A stretch of 50,524 nt of DNA from Sediminibacterium salmoneum NBRC 103935 (GTDB lineage Bacteria; Bacteroidota; Bacteroidia; Chitinophagales; Chitinophagaceae), in NCBI RefSeq assembly GCF_000511175.1, contig NZ_KI866530.1, forward strand, positions 92,654 through 143,177, in the 5' to 3' direction. The position numbers and the translations under genes are program-made. The notes beneath the pieces were generated by a model that was not told the DNA's origin, searched no databases, and worked only from the letters and a program-made list of their open reading frames with translations. Shown here one piece after another: positions 34,791-42,453 of the stretch (positions are counted from its first letter, which is position 1; each line of letters begins with the position of its first letter).

Positions 34791-36851
34791 ATGAGGTACG
34801 TCTTAATGTTATTTTTCTTTTTATTGTTTATTGGCCAGTCAATAGGGCAGGGCATAAGTATTATTAAGGAAACTTTCGACAACAATAATATTGGGCGAAT
34901 TGCTTATAGTAATAAAATGAACAAAGATTCTATCGATTATGGTTTTGAGAACGGTAAATTTATTTATGAGAATTTTAGTCGTAAAAATGGGTCTATTCGC
35001 TGGGTCACTTATAACTATGGCCTAAGTAGTGCTGCAAATACCAGTTATAAAGCATCATTGGTTCAGTTATCCGGATTGGATAATTATGGATATGGGATTG
35101 TATTCAATGCTGAAAATTGGGAAAATTCTATCACTTTCTCTGTGTCAGCTAACGGATACTACATTATTGTTTATAGAATTGCCGGTATTACTACCAATCT
35201 TTCCAATGGCTGGGTAAAATCTTCATTAATAAAAACAGGATTTAATGTAATCAACGATTTGGCAGTTGAGAAAAAGGGTAAGAATTATGAGTTCTTTGTA
35301 AATGGGGTTTCTGTAAAATCTGCAATGATCAACTTGAATAAGTTTACTCCTAATTTTGGCATTTTGTCGAATGGCGGGATGAAGGTTGCGTTGGAGAGTT
35401 TTGAAATTAATCAGTGGTTGGATCGTCCGGATTTAGTTGGCTTTATTAAACCAGGGTATTCGCCAATGATACTATTCCCTGTAGCTTCCAGGCCAATACC
35501 AACTATCTCAAAAAAGCCTGAATCATTTAGAGTAGTTGATAATAAATTCAGGGGTTTCTACGGAATCAAGGATAAAGAAGGATATCGTATTGTTGATCCT
35601 GTTTTTAAAAGTGTATATATAGAAGATGATTTTTTGATTGCAGGATTAGAAAAGGCATATAGTACTGGCGTTTATGATTTAAAAGGAAATACCATTATTC
35701 AGCCAATAATGAAAAGTATTGCTGCAACTAAGTTTAAAGGAGCTATGTATTTTATTTGTGAAACAGAAAATGGATTTCGTGGATTGATCGATCAGCATGG
35801 TAAGACCATTCTGCCTTTGATATATTCTTATCTGGATGTAATCTCTGATGGTTACCTCTATGCTAAACAATACAATGGCTGGGGCGTAATTGATTTAAGC
35901 GGGATACCTCAATTTACTCCTGGAATATTTGATGATAATCAGGAATTCGAAAAGAAAAGTTTTCGAAACCCTGTTCTTGCTAAAAACGGGAAGGTACCTG
36001 TTAAAGCCAAGCCTGGTGATGGAGGAAAAATGGGATTAATGGATTTTAAAGGCAACTGGGCTTTGCTCCCCAAATATCTTACTCTTTCCAATGCTGATAC
36101 CAATCAATACTATATTGCTTCGATTGTTAAGCCAGGAGATAGTAAACGATTGGTTTACGGAGTTATTGATCAGACAGGAAAAGAGATCATACCATTTAAA
36201 TATTCTACTATTTATTCTGCAGGTAAAAATTATGTAGTAGCAGAAGGAGATGACCCCTTTGAAAATGATTTAATTAAGACCAATGATTTAAATCAAACCG
36301 ATTCATGGAATAAGTTTTTGGAAGGAATGTATATTAAAGAAAATCGTAAATGGGGATTACTGGGTCCAAAGGCTGAGGTTTTGATTCCATTGAATGACGC
36401 CAATAACATACTTGTTTCCAGTGATCCAAATATATTAAACATTGAACAGCGAAAGAAGGATGGTGAACTAAGAGAGCTCAAGTTTTACTCTCTTTTTGAT
36501 ATGAGTAAAAGGCTAATGACCAATTTAAGTAATTATGATGGGTTTATTTTTGATTCTGCAAGATTGGCTGGTAAACCCAAACAAGTCTATCGGTTGTTAT
36601 TTCCTAGTTTTAATCTTGGTTTATTGAATATTGCCAAAAGCCAGAAATGGGGATATGTAGATAAATCTGGAAAAGTTGCCATTCCTTTTGAATATGATTT
36701 TGCAAGCGCTTTTGGTACCAATGGAACGGCTCTTGTTAAGAAAGGTGCTGAATGGTTTTACATTAATACAGCTGGAAAAAGAATTCCTGATGCGGAAGCA
36801 AGTGAAGCTATACTTGAAAAATTGCTTCCGCCCGTTCGACCGGGCACTTAA
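34791..36851 (+). CDS. Secreted WG-repeat protein, second tandem copy
   Basis: This 686-residue protein has a signal peptide (residues 1-19, ending SIGQG), an N-terminal domain of about 190 residues (GFENGKFIY, NTSYKASL, NGYYII, NGWVKSS, VEKKGKNYEFFVNG) that is paralogous to the previous gene, and then about eight WG-type repeats, for example YGIKDKEGYRIVDP, WGVIDLSGIP, YGVIDQTGKEIIPF and WGYVDKSGKVAIPF. It is complete, unlike its neighbour, and served to place the neighbour's frame change. A possible promoter, ATTG, 20 bases, TATTTTTA (34745-34776), precedes it. The function is unknown; the N-domain could be a jelly-roll type binding module. Confidence 0.88.
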   Translation: MRYVLMLFFFLLFIGQSIGQGISIIKETFDNNNIGRIAYSNKMNKDSIDYGFENGKFIYENFSRKNGSIRWVTYNYGLSSAANTSYKASLVQLSGLDNYGYGIVFNAENWENSITFSVSANGYYIIVYRIAGITTNLSNGWVKSSLIKTGFNVINDLAVEKKGKNYEFFVNGVSVKSAMINLNKFTPNFGILSNGGMKVALESFEINQWLDRPDLVGFIKPGYSPMILFPVASRPIPTISKKPESFRVVDNKFRGFYGIKDKEGYRIVDPVFKSVYIEDDFLIAGLEKAYSTGVYDLKGNTIIQPIMKSIAATKFKGAMYFICETENGFRGLIDQHGKTILPLIYSYLDVISDGYLYAKQYNGWGVIDLSGIPQFTPGIFDDNQEFEKKSFRNPVLAKNGKVPVKAKPGDGGKMGLMDFKGNWALLPKYLTLSNADTNQYYIASIVKPGDSKRLVYGVIDQTGKEIIPFKYSTIYSAGKNYVVAEGDDPFENDLIKTNDLNQTDSWNKFLEGMYIKENRKWGLLGPKAEVLIPLNDANNILVSSDPNILNIEQRKKDGELRELKFYSLFDMSKRLMTNLSNYDGFIFDSARLAGKPKQVYRLLFPSFNLGLLNIAKSQKWGYVDKSGKVAIPFEYDFASAFGTNGTALVKKGAEWFYINTAGKRIPDAEASEAILEKLLPPVRPGT

Positions 36852-36885
36852 TAAAATACTTGCTTTTATCGGGGGGTAAAAGCAA

Positions 36886-36911
36886 AACGGCCCGATGAAA
36901 ATCGGGCCGTT
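36886..36911. terminator. Bidirectional terminator between the WG gene and rplI
   Basis: An 11-bp stem (36886-36896 with 36901-36911) carries a GAAA tetraloop. It serves convergent genes: the minus-strand side has a T-rich tail (TTTTGCTTTTA). A separate 8-bp palindrome with a G6 loop lies at 36861-36884. Confidence 0.85.
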
Positions 36912-36933
36912 CTATTTGTAGGTATTAGAAAGA

Positions 36934-37380
36934 TTATCCTTCTACTACTTCAAAGTCAATTTCAGTGTTGTTTCCGTTACCGAAGTCGATAGTTGCTTTG
37001 TAGCTTCCCAACTCTTTAACTTCATCAACAATGTTGATACGCTTACGGTCAATTTCATAACCTTTCTGGTCACGAATAGCACGTGCAATTTGTAAAGAAG
37101 TAACAGCACCGAAGATTTTGCCACTTGTACCGGTTTTAGCACCAACTTTAACAGGAGAAGATTTTAATACTTCTACTACTTTGTTGATTTCAGCCAGCAT
37201 AGCAGCTTCTTTCTTAGCTTTTACCTTTAACTTTTCTTCTAATTGCTTCAAATTAGAAGGGCTTGCTTCAACAGCAAACTTTTGAGGAATTAAGTAGTTA
37301 CGAGCGTAACCGTTCTTAACGGTAACTAGTTCGTTTTTGCCACCTAAATTGTCTACGTCCTGAATTAAGATTACTTGCAT
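36934..37380 (-). CDS. rplI: 50S ribosomal protein bL9
   Basis: The 148-residue protein starts MQVILIQDVDNLGG, matching the L9 N-domain, with VKNGYARNYLIPQKFA and the long connecting helix EEKLKVKAKKEAAML, then a C-domain that binds 23S rRNA (GKIFGAVTS, IDRKRINI, VKELGSYKATI). It is the last gene of the rpsF-rpsR-rplI set. The 93-base gap from rpsR shows no gene or clear signal. Confidence 0.98.
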   Translation of the reverse strand: MQVILIQDVDNLGGKNELVTVKNGYARNYLIPQKFAVEASPSNLKQLEEKLKVKAKKEAAMLAEINKVVEVLKSSPVKVGAKTGTSGKIFGAVTSLQIARAIRDQKGYEIDRKRINIVDEVKELGSYKATIDFGNGNNTEIDFEVVEG

Positions 37381-37473
37381 CTTGTTTTGATTTAGTCCCA
37401 GCGCCCAATCAATGATAGTTGATTTGACTGTCTCGATTATTGCTAAACGATTAGGGATGGTTAACTAATATTT

Positions 37474-37737
37474 CTATTTTAATAAGTCAGTAACATAAGG
37501 CAATAAAGACATCTGACGAGCTTTTTTAACAGCATCAGTTACTTTACGCTGGTACTTTAAAGAGTTACCTGATAAACGACGAGGTAATAATTTACCTTGT
37601 TCGTTAATGAACTTCTTTAAAAACTCAATATCCTTATAGTCTACATATTTAATACCGTACTTCTTGAAACGACAGAATTTCTTCTTAGGCTTCTCCTGCT
37701 TAATCGCGGTAAGGTATTTGATTTCATTCTTTGCCAT
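37474..37737 (-). CDS. rpsR: 30S ribosomal protein bS18
   Basis: This 87-residue protein shows the S18 core [28 protein letters not shown] and [13 protein letters not shown]. It binds next to S6 on the small-subunit platform. It lies 2 bases after the rpsF stop on the same strand, so the two are translated together. The length is normal. Confidence 0.98.
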   Translation of the reverse strand: MAKNEIKYLTAIKQEKPKKKFCRFKKYGIKYVDYKDIEFLKKFINEQGKLLPRRLSGNSLKYQRKVTDAVKKARQMSLLPYVTDLLK

Positions 37738-37739
37738 GA

Positions 37740-38093
37740 TTATGCTTCGGTTTTTTCAATTTTAGGAAATCCGCCATTTCTCTTGGTATAGTTGTACTCG
37801 ACGGCGTATTTGTCAAGACGGGTTACCATGTGACGCATAACTTGCTCGTCACGTAAAAGCTGAATCTTCAACTTTTCAATTCCTTCAGCAGGAAGAGTAA
37901 ATTCTAAAACCCAGTAGATACCTGTGGTTTTCTTTTGAATTGGGTAAGCCAAAGACTTTAAACCCCAAGGATTGCTGTGAACGGTAGCACCGCCCAGTTC
38001 AGTGATAATGTCCTGGTATTTCTTCTGAGCAGACTTAAATTCGTCTTCAGAAAGAACCGGAGTAAAAATCACCATCAATTCGTAATTGTTCAT
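37740..38093 (-). CDS. rpsF: 30S ribosomal protein bS6
   Basis: From the ATG at 38091-38093 the protein is 117 residues and begins [16 protein letters not shown], as S6 does. The core [27 protein letters not shown] and [10 protein letters not shown] are typical. An upstream frame extends to 38231, but it would overlap the neighbouring gene and run through the promoter, so I reject it. The promoter at 38180-38211 and a structured leader precede it. It heads the S6-S18-L9 operon. Confidence 0.97.
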   Translation of the reverse strand: MNNYELMVIFTPVLSEDEFKSAQKKYQDIITELGGATVHSNPWGLKSLAYPIQKKTTGIYWVLEFTLPAEGIEKLKIQLLRDEQVMRHMVTRLDKYAVEYNYTKRNGGFPKIEKTEA

Positions 38094-38136
38094 TACTTGA
38101 ATTTTTTTGGTTAAAAATTGGTTTTTTCCCAGTGGA

Positions 38137-38172
38137 TTCCTGCAAGCAGGAAAATCTGCCAAATACAGATTT
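38137..38172 (-). promoter_or_regulatory. Structured leader of the rpsF operon
   Basis: Two adjacent hairpins lie in the leader: 38137-38143 with 38146-38152 (7 bp, TTCCTGC/GCAGGAA) and 38152-38158 with 38166-38172 (7 bp, AAATCTG/CAGATTT). S6:S18 is known to regulate its own mRNA through a leader hairpin in several bacteria; whether this leader does so is inferred. Confidence 0.4.
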
Positions 38173-38179
38173 GGGGCTG

Positions 38180-38211
38180 CAAAAGTAGGAAGAATAACCT
38201 TTTTAACCAAA
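38180..38211 (-). promoter_or_regulatory. Promoter of the rpsF-rpsR-rplI operon
   Basis: On the minus strand TTTG (38208-38211) and TACTTTTG (38180-38187) match the consensus exactly with 20 bases between. The -33 element directly abuts the stop of the upstream gene at 38212. The leader is about 80 bases. Confidence 0.8.
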
Positions 38212-40146
38212 TTAACGGCCTGCCAATTCAATCATGGTGCTCAATTCTGACACTAATTTGTCGATATTGGAGTCTCCGCCCACGCTTTTAAACCTGATTT
38301 TCCCCGTTTTATCCAGAATAAACTTGGTAGGTATCCCGTCTACTTTATAGGCAGAAACCACTTTATAGGTGTCAGATGCATCTTTTTCGTCATACAATAC
38401 ATTGAAACTGTATTTGTTTTTGGCAATAAATTCAGAAACTTCCTTTGTTCTTTGTTCCATGGTTTCCTGGCTTTCCCAGGTGTCTATGAATAAAAAGGCC
38501 ACATTAGGATCATTCTTATACTTATCAAGTGCTTTTTGCATACCTGGGAAAGACGCGATACAAGGTCCACACCAGGTTGCCCAGAAGTCAATTACTACTA
38601 CTTTCCCTTTTAAATTGGCCAATTGCACTTCCTTGCCTTCCAGATTTTTCAGTTTAAAATCAACGGAAGGCTGATCAATTATTTTCTTCAGCATTTCTTC
38701 TCTTGCTTTTAAAGAAGCTGCTTTGCCCAATGTTTGCAACTTGTCATTGGCTGCCGTTTCAGAGCCCAGTTCTTTAATCAATGCCGATTTTAGAACTTCT
38801 CTTGTTTTGCTACCCGCTGTATTTTTTTCTACCAACGGACTCAGGTCGGTAATTAATTTGGAATTGCTCAATACCTTTTCAGCAATTTCCGCATAACGGT
38901 CATTGTACTCACTGTTAGCCCAATTATTGATTTCGCAGCCTTCCATAGCATATTTCAGAGCCGTTGTATAATCTTTCTTTTTGAATAAAACATAGGCGTA
39001 AGTATCTGCATACATTCCGAAAGTAGACTTTCTGCTTTCTAACCAAAGATCATTGGTGTAAAAGTCCGGTTTGGGCTGTGTTGGATTTTTAAGTTCGTTC
39101 TCTGCCCATACTATGGATTCTTTGGAAAGCTGTGCGGCTTCCGCAATCAATGTATCTTTCTTATAAGCCCAATCCCAGGCAGTATTATTGAAAAGAGAAG
39201 CTTTGTCTTCCTGTGACAGTGGTGCACAATACTGCAGAAATTTTTCCATATTGAATGATTTTGCCTGGTTGGCATAGCTTTGCGCAATGGACTGATAACC
39301 CCAATTATATTGGTTCTTGGTTCTTTCGTCTTTCGCTGGAAAATCAGTGACAATTTTATCCAGCGTCTGCTTTTTGTTATCCAGGTCTTTAATGGTATTC
39401 AATGTCATTAGCGCCTCCCTGACCTTCCAATTTCCATTTGGATACTTGGTTTTCATCTGACTGGTAATTTCCTTGCCCAAGTCATTCTTTTTAATTGCAT
39501 TGGCAAACAAGGATAAATTGTAATAATCTTCTTCTTTTACAGAAGGATGATTACGAATTTGTTTGGCTAAATCTTCAAAACTACTGTCCAGCATTTTACG
39601 GTTGGCTTGATAGTTAACATTGAAATATTGATTGAATAGCTGATTACGGTGCTTCGGAAATGCAGCCCACTCCTGATTAATTAACGCACTGGCTTTGTCA
39701 GGGTTGGGTTCTATACCCAGGTAGTATTCTCCCAATCCACTGTACACACTGGCCAGTGCATGTTTGGCACCCAATACAGGCTTACCCGTTTTATCTTTAA
39801 TAGAGATGATATACCCCTTTTTTCTGTTGCTCTCAAAGACAGAACCTTCTTTCACCATAAATGCCAGTGCTTTGGCAGTTTTTGGTACCACAAAAGAGCC
39901 TGTATACAGTCCATTTTTTCCGACGATAGGTTTTATTTCTATCACACCGTTTTTATTGTCCAGAAAGTTAAAATGGAAAATGGCCAACTTCGGTTCAGTT
40001 TTACCCGGCAAGTCAGTGCCTTTTGCATTGTAGGTAAATCGTACGCTTTGACCAGGCTGTGGATTTTGCGGCTGGTACGTAAAATTTTGCGCAACTACTG
40101 CTTGGGTAAAAAGAAGCAGTGCAAATAATCGGAAGACTCTAAACAT
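38212..40146 (-). CDS. Exported TlpA-like thioredoxin-fold protein with large N-terminal region
   Basis: The protein (644 residues) has a signal peptide (ending TQAVVAQ) and a thioredoxin/TlpA domain from about residue 490 to the end, with the redox centre WCGPC near residue 526 in [13 protein letters not shown], followed by [10 protein letters not shown]. Proteins of this type reduce disulfides or act on cytochrome c assembly and envelope proteins in Bacteroidota. The first 490 residues include a beta-sandwich-like part ([16 protein letters not shown], then [11 protein letters not shown]) and a helical tetratricopeptide-like part. Its own role is not known. A perfect 17-bp hairpin sits two bases before the ATG. 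The next gene on the strand (rpsF) has its own promoter. Confidence 0.9.
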   Translation of the reverse strand: MFRVFRLFALLLFTQAVVAQNFTYQPQNPQPGQSVRFTYNAKGTDLPGKTEPKLAIFHFNFLDNKNGVIEIKPIVGKNGLYTGSFVVPKTAKALAFMVKEGSVFESNRKKGYIISIKDKTGKPVLGAKHALASVYSGLGEYYLGIEPNPDKASALINQEWAAFPKHRNQLFNQYFNVNYQANRKMLDSSFEDLAKQIRNHPSVKEEDYYNLSLFANAIKKNDLGKEITSQMKTKYPNGNWKVREALMTLNTIKDLDNKKQTLDKIVTDFPAKDERTKNQYNWGYQSIAQSYANQAKSFNMEKFLQYCAPLSQEDKASLFNNTAWDWAYKKDTLIAEAAQLSKESIVWAENELKNPTQPKPDFYTNDLWLESRKSTFGMYADTYAYVLFKKKDYTTALKYAMEGCEINNWANSEYNDRYAEIAEKVLSNSKLITDLSPLVEKNTAGSKTREVLKSALIKELGSETAANDKLQTLGKAASLKAREEMLKKIIDQPSVDFKLKNLEGKEVQLANLKGKVVVIDFWATWCGPCIASFPGMQKALDKYKNDPNVAFLFIDTWESQETMEQRTKEVSEFIAKNKYSFNVLYDEKDASDTYKVVSAYKVDGIPTKFILDKTGKIRFKSVGGDSNIDKLVSELSTMIELAGR

Positions 40147-40148
40147 AA

Positions 40149-40193
40149 ATGATTGATTAAATGAGGTTATAAGTTACTCATTTAATCAATCAT
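40149..40193. promoter_or_regulatory. Perfect 17-bp inverted repeat before the TlpA-like gene
   Basis: ATGATTGATTAAATGAG at 40149-40165 is mirrored by its exact reverse complement at 40177-40193, around an 11-base loop. In the minus-strand mRNA the hairpin ends two bases before the start codon and covers the ribosome-binding region. It could be a translation switch, an operator, or the terminator of the gene at 40232. Confidence 0.75.
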
Positions 40194-40231
40194 CAAATGT
40201 TAAATATTAATATATATTGTAAACCAATGAC

Positions 40232-41179
40232 TTAATTTCTTTTATCAGCTGCATAGGCAGCCAAATGAGCTACATAAGCATCCAATGCAACACTGGCAGC
40301 TTCCTTGAATTTGGGAACGTCCATATTGATACCATATGAATAGGTAAGTTTGCTTATGGCATTTTGTTTTAGCTTACCATCAATCATGATGCCATTGGTT
40401 AAATCTGTAATGTAGTCGTTGGTTTTTGAGTAAATCAGTTTGTCTGCATCTTTTCCTACGTATAACTCAAAATTGATGTATCCATAATCCGGACCCGCAA
40501 TCTGATTAGGTACATCATACCAGAAAGGATTGGCATAAGTAGTGAATCTCATGATAGGATCAAAGTCAAAATTGTCGGTGTATTCAGTTGTGTATTTATA
40601 CTTTCTGTCCCAGTTTATAAAATAGGGTTCCAATACCGGAGAAATATTCACCACAATCATGTCTTCCTGATTGGCCAGTCTGGCGTGTGCTCCACCATTG
40701 AATTTGGGGAATTTAAACACCGGGCGTTTGCCGGAAGGGAAGGTTCTGATAGCAACTCCGAAATCTTTTGAGAAAAATTCCTCATCTTGTTTTTTGGTTG
40801 TATTCTCCATCAGTTTTTTGTACAAGTCGTTTTCTGTTAGTGAATTTGGATCTACTATCGTATATCCCAGTTCTGCGAATTTGTCTTCCAGTTTTTTTCT
40901 GAACAAGTCCGCCAGTTCATATCCTACATCCATAGTTAAGTTTCCTAAATAAGTATGTAATGTATTGGTCCCTTTCTGGTTTTTTGAAGTAAATGATTGT
41001 GTTCTGATGCCCAGGTTTACACCTAAAAAACAAATCTTCTTGGCTCTTTTAAATGGATTTTTATAATCCTGTGCGATATAAGCTTTTTCAAAATTTTTCA
41101 AATTGACTTCCTGTGCCTGTATAACAGAGCAGGCAATGCCAAAAATCAGCAATAGCATAATTCTTTTCATGAGTTTCAT
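40232..41179 (-). CDS. Exported protein of unknown function
   Basis: I do not recognise this 315-residue protein. It begins MKLMKRIMLLLIFGIACSVIQA, a signal peptide with cleavage before QEVNL, and has no lipobox. The mature part has a helical segment with YELADLFRKKLEDKFAELGYT and several beta-rich stretches (GAHARLANQEDMIVVNISPV, YINFELYVGKDADKLIY). A repeated YTTEYTD/FDFDPIMRF stretch is notable. It lies 68 bases from the next minus-strand gene upstream (the exported phosphatase fold) and 85 from the TlpA-like gene. An envelope role is likely from the signal only. Confidence 0.8.
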   Translation of the reverse strand: MKLMKRIMLLLIFGIACSVIQAQEVNLKNFEKAYIAQDYKNPFKRAKKICFLGVNLGIRTQSFTSKNQKGTNTLHTYLGNLTMDVGYELADLFRKKLEDKFAELGYTIVDPNSLTENDLYKKLMENTTKKQDEEFFSKDFGVAIRTFPSGKRPVFKFPKFNGGAHARLANQEDMIVVNISPVLEPYFINWDRKYKYTTEYTDNFDFDPIMRFTTYANPFWYDVPNQIAGPDYGYINFELYVGKDADKLIYSKTNDYITDLTNGIMIDGKLKQNAISKLTYSYGINMDVPKFKEAASVALDAYVAHLAAYAADKRN

Positions 41180-41248
41180 TTTAATGATTCAAAACTCATG
41201 TACTATTTCTGGATAATCAATACGAATAAATACGTATTTACCTGTTCA

Positions 41249-42283
41249 TCATCTTCTTCGAATAACAATATAGGTTGGAAAGTGATCACTGAAACCACCT
41301 CTGTATTGGTTCCCATCCCAGGTGCGCATGGGATAACCTTTGTACTTGCCCGTATTTTCTAACATATAAGGTTGTTGAAAAATGACGGCTTTTACATATT
41401 CCCATTTTTTGCTTGAGCTATCTTCTGGAACTAACCATGGTTTTGAAACTAATATCTGGTCGAACAGACCCCATACATCTCTGTTGGCAAGGGTCCCGAA
41501 ACCCTTTTGATAAAAAGCAATCCAAGGGTTATATAAAACCTGGTTATTAGCAAGTTTTTGATTGCCGGTTGCACCCAATACATTCAGTATACTAGGGTCA
41601 GTCGGGTTATCATTCAGATCACCCATAACAATAATTTTGGCTAATGGGTCATGAAAACGAATTGAATCCATATGTTGTCTGCAGGTATTGGCAGCAGCTG
41701 CTCTTGCCGGTGCACTTCTTTCTTCACCACCTCTTCTGCTGGGCCAGTGATTTACATAAATATGAATGGTCTCTCCGCTCAGTTGTCCTTTCACATATAG
41801 AATGTCGCGTGTGTAATAAGCGTCCTTGCTGCTTCCGGGCAAATTCACCTGTAAGGTTTGAGCGGTGTAGGGATGGAAAAAATCTGGCTGGTATAATAAG
41901 CCAACATCAATCCCCCTGGCATCCCTGGAATCAAAATGAATAAAATGAAATTGTTTGTTGCGCAACATAAAATGATTCACCAGGTGATTGAGTACGGTGT
42001 CGTTTTCCAGTTCTGCAACCCCAATAATGGCCGCTCCCCGCGGGTGATCGGCTGTTCCCAATTGATTGAGTACATAGGCAAGTTTAAATAGTTTATTCTG
42101 GTAAATGCTGCCTGAATAATTTTTAGTTCCCATAGGTGTAAATTCATCGTCGTTCACCAATGGATTATCAATCGTATCGTATAAATTTTCAAGGTTGTAA
42201 AAACCAATCACCGCTTTTTCAACTGGCTTTTTAGGTTGACGGTATAAGAGTAAGATTACAACAATTATATTAATCCATTTCAT
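41249..42283 (-). CDS. Exported endonuclease/exonuclease/phosphatase-fold protein
   Basis: The ATG at 42281-42283 gives a hydrophobic leader MKWINIIVVILLL; a TTG at 42310 would only extend it. The mature protein, about 330 residues, matches the exo/endonuclease/phosphatase fold: FYNLENLYDT near residue 30, the metal-binding glutamate in VAELEN near 90, DARGIDVGLLY near 118, the histidine in YVNHWPSRRGG near 160, the MGDLNDNP near 205 and SDHFPTYIV at the end, which contains the catalytic Asp-His. Members cut DNA, RNA, or phosphoesters. The leader suggests periplasmic or surface use. It is divergent from the TonB receptor and DUF5689 genes. Confidence 0.93.
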   Translation of the reverse strand: MKWINIIVVILLLYRQPKKPVEKAVIGFYNLENLYDTIDNPLVNDDEFTPMGTKNYSGSIYQNKLFKLAYVLNQLGTADHPRGAAIIGVAELENDTVLNHLVNHFMLRNKQFHFIHFDSRDARGIDVGLLYQPDFFHPYTAQTLQVNLPGSSKDAYYTRDILYVKGQLSGETIHIYVNHWPSRRGGEERSAPARAAAANTCRQHMDSIRFHDPLAKIIVMGDLNDNPTDPSILNVLGATGNQKLANNQVLYNPWIAFYQKGFGTLANRDVWGLFDQILVSKPWLVPEDSSSKKWEYVKAVIFQQPYMLENTGKYKGYPMRTWDGNQYRGGFSDHFPTYIVIRRR

Positions 42284-42453
42284 CCAACAATTTGTAGTAA
42301 AACGAATCAAATAAGAACCGTATGAATACGCTTTTTTCAGGGGGGATTACAACTGTTGTTTTCAGGTAGTTCGCTCAATTTTTTCAGAAGGCTTTATGGT
42401 CTCACTCAGACATATTAGTTTTAGGCTGTTTGTAATTCCGCAAGTATTTCAGT

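Noticed and set aside
36861..36884. TGCTTTTA/TAAAAGCA palindrome as a separate terminator
   Set aside because: Its stem is 8 bp with an all-G loop and no T tract; the stronger stem at 36886-36911 is the more likely terminator.
38094..38231. Extended start of rpsF
   Set aside because: It would overlap the TlpA-like gene and read through the promoter and leader; bS6 begins MNNYEL at 38093.
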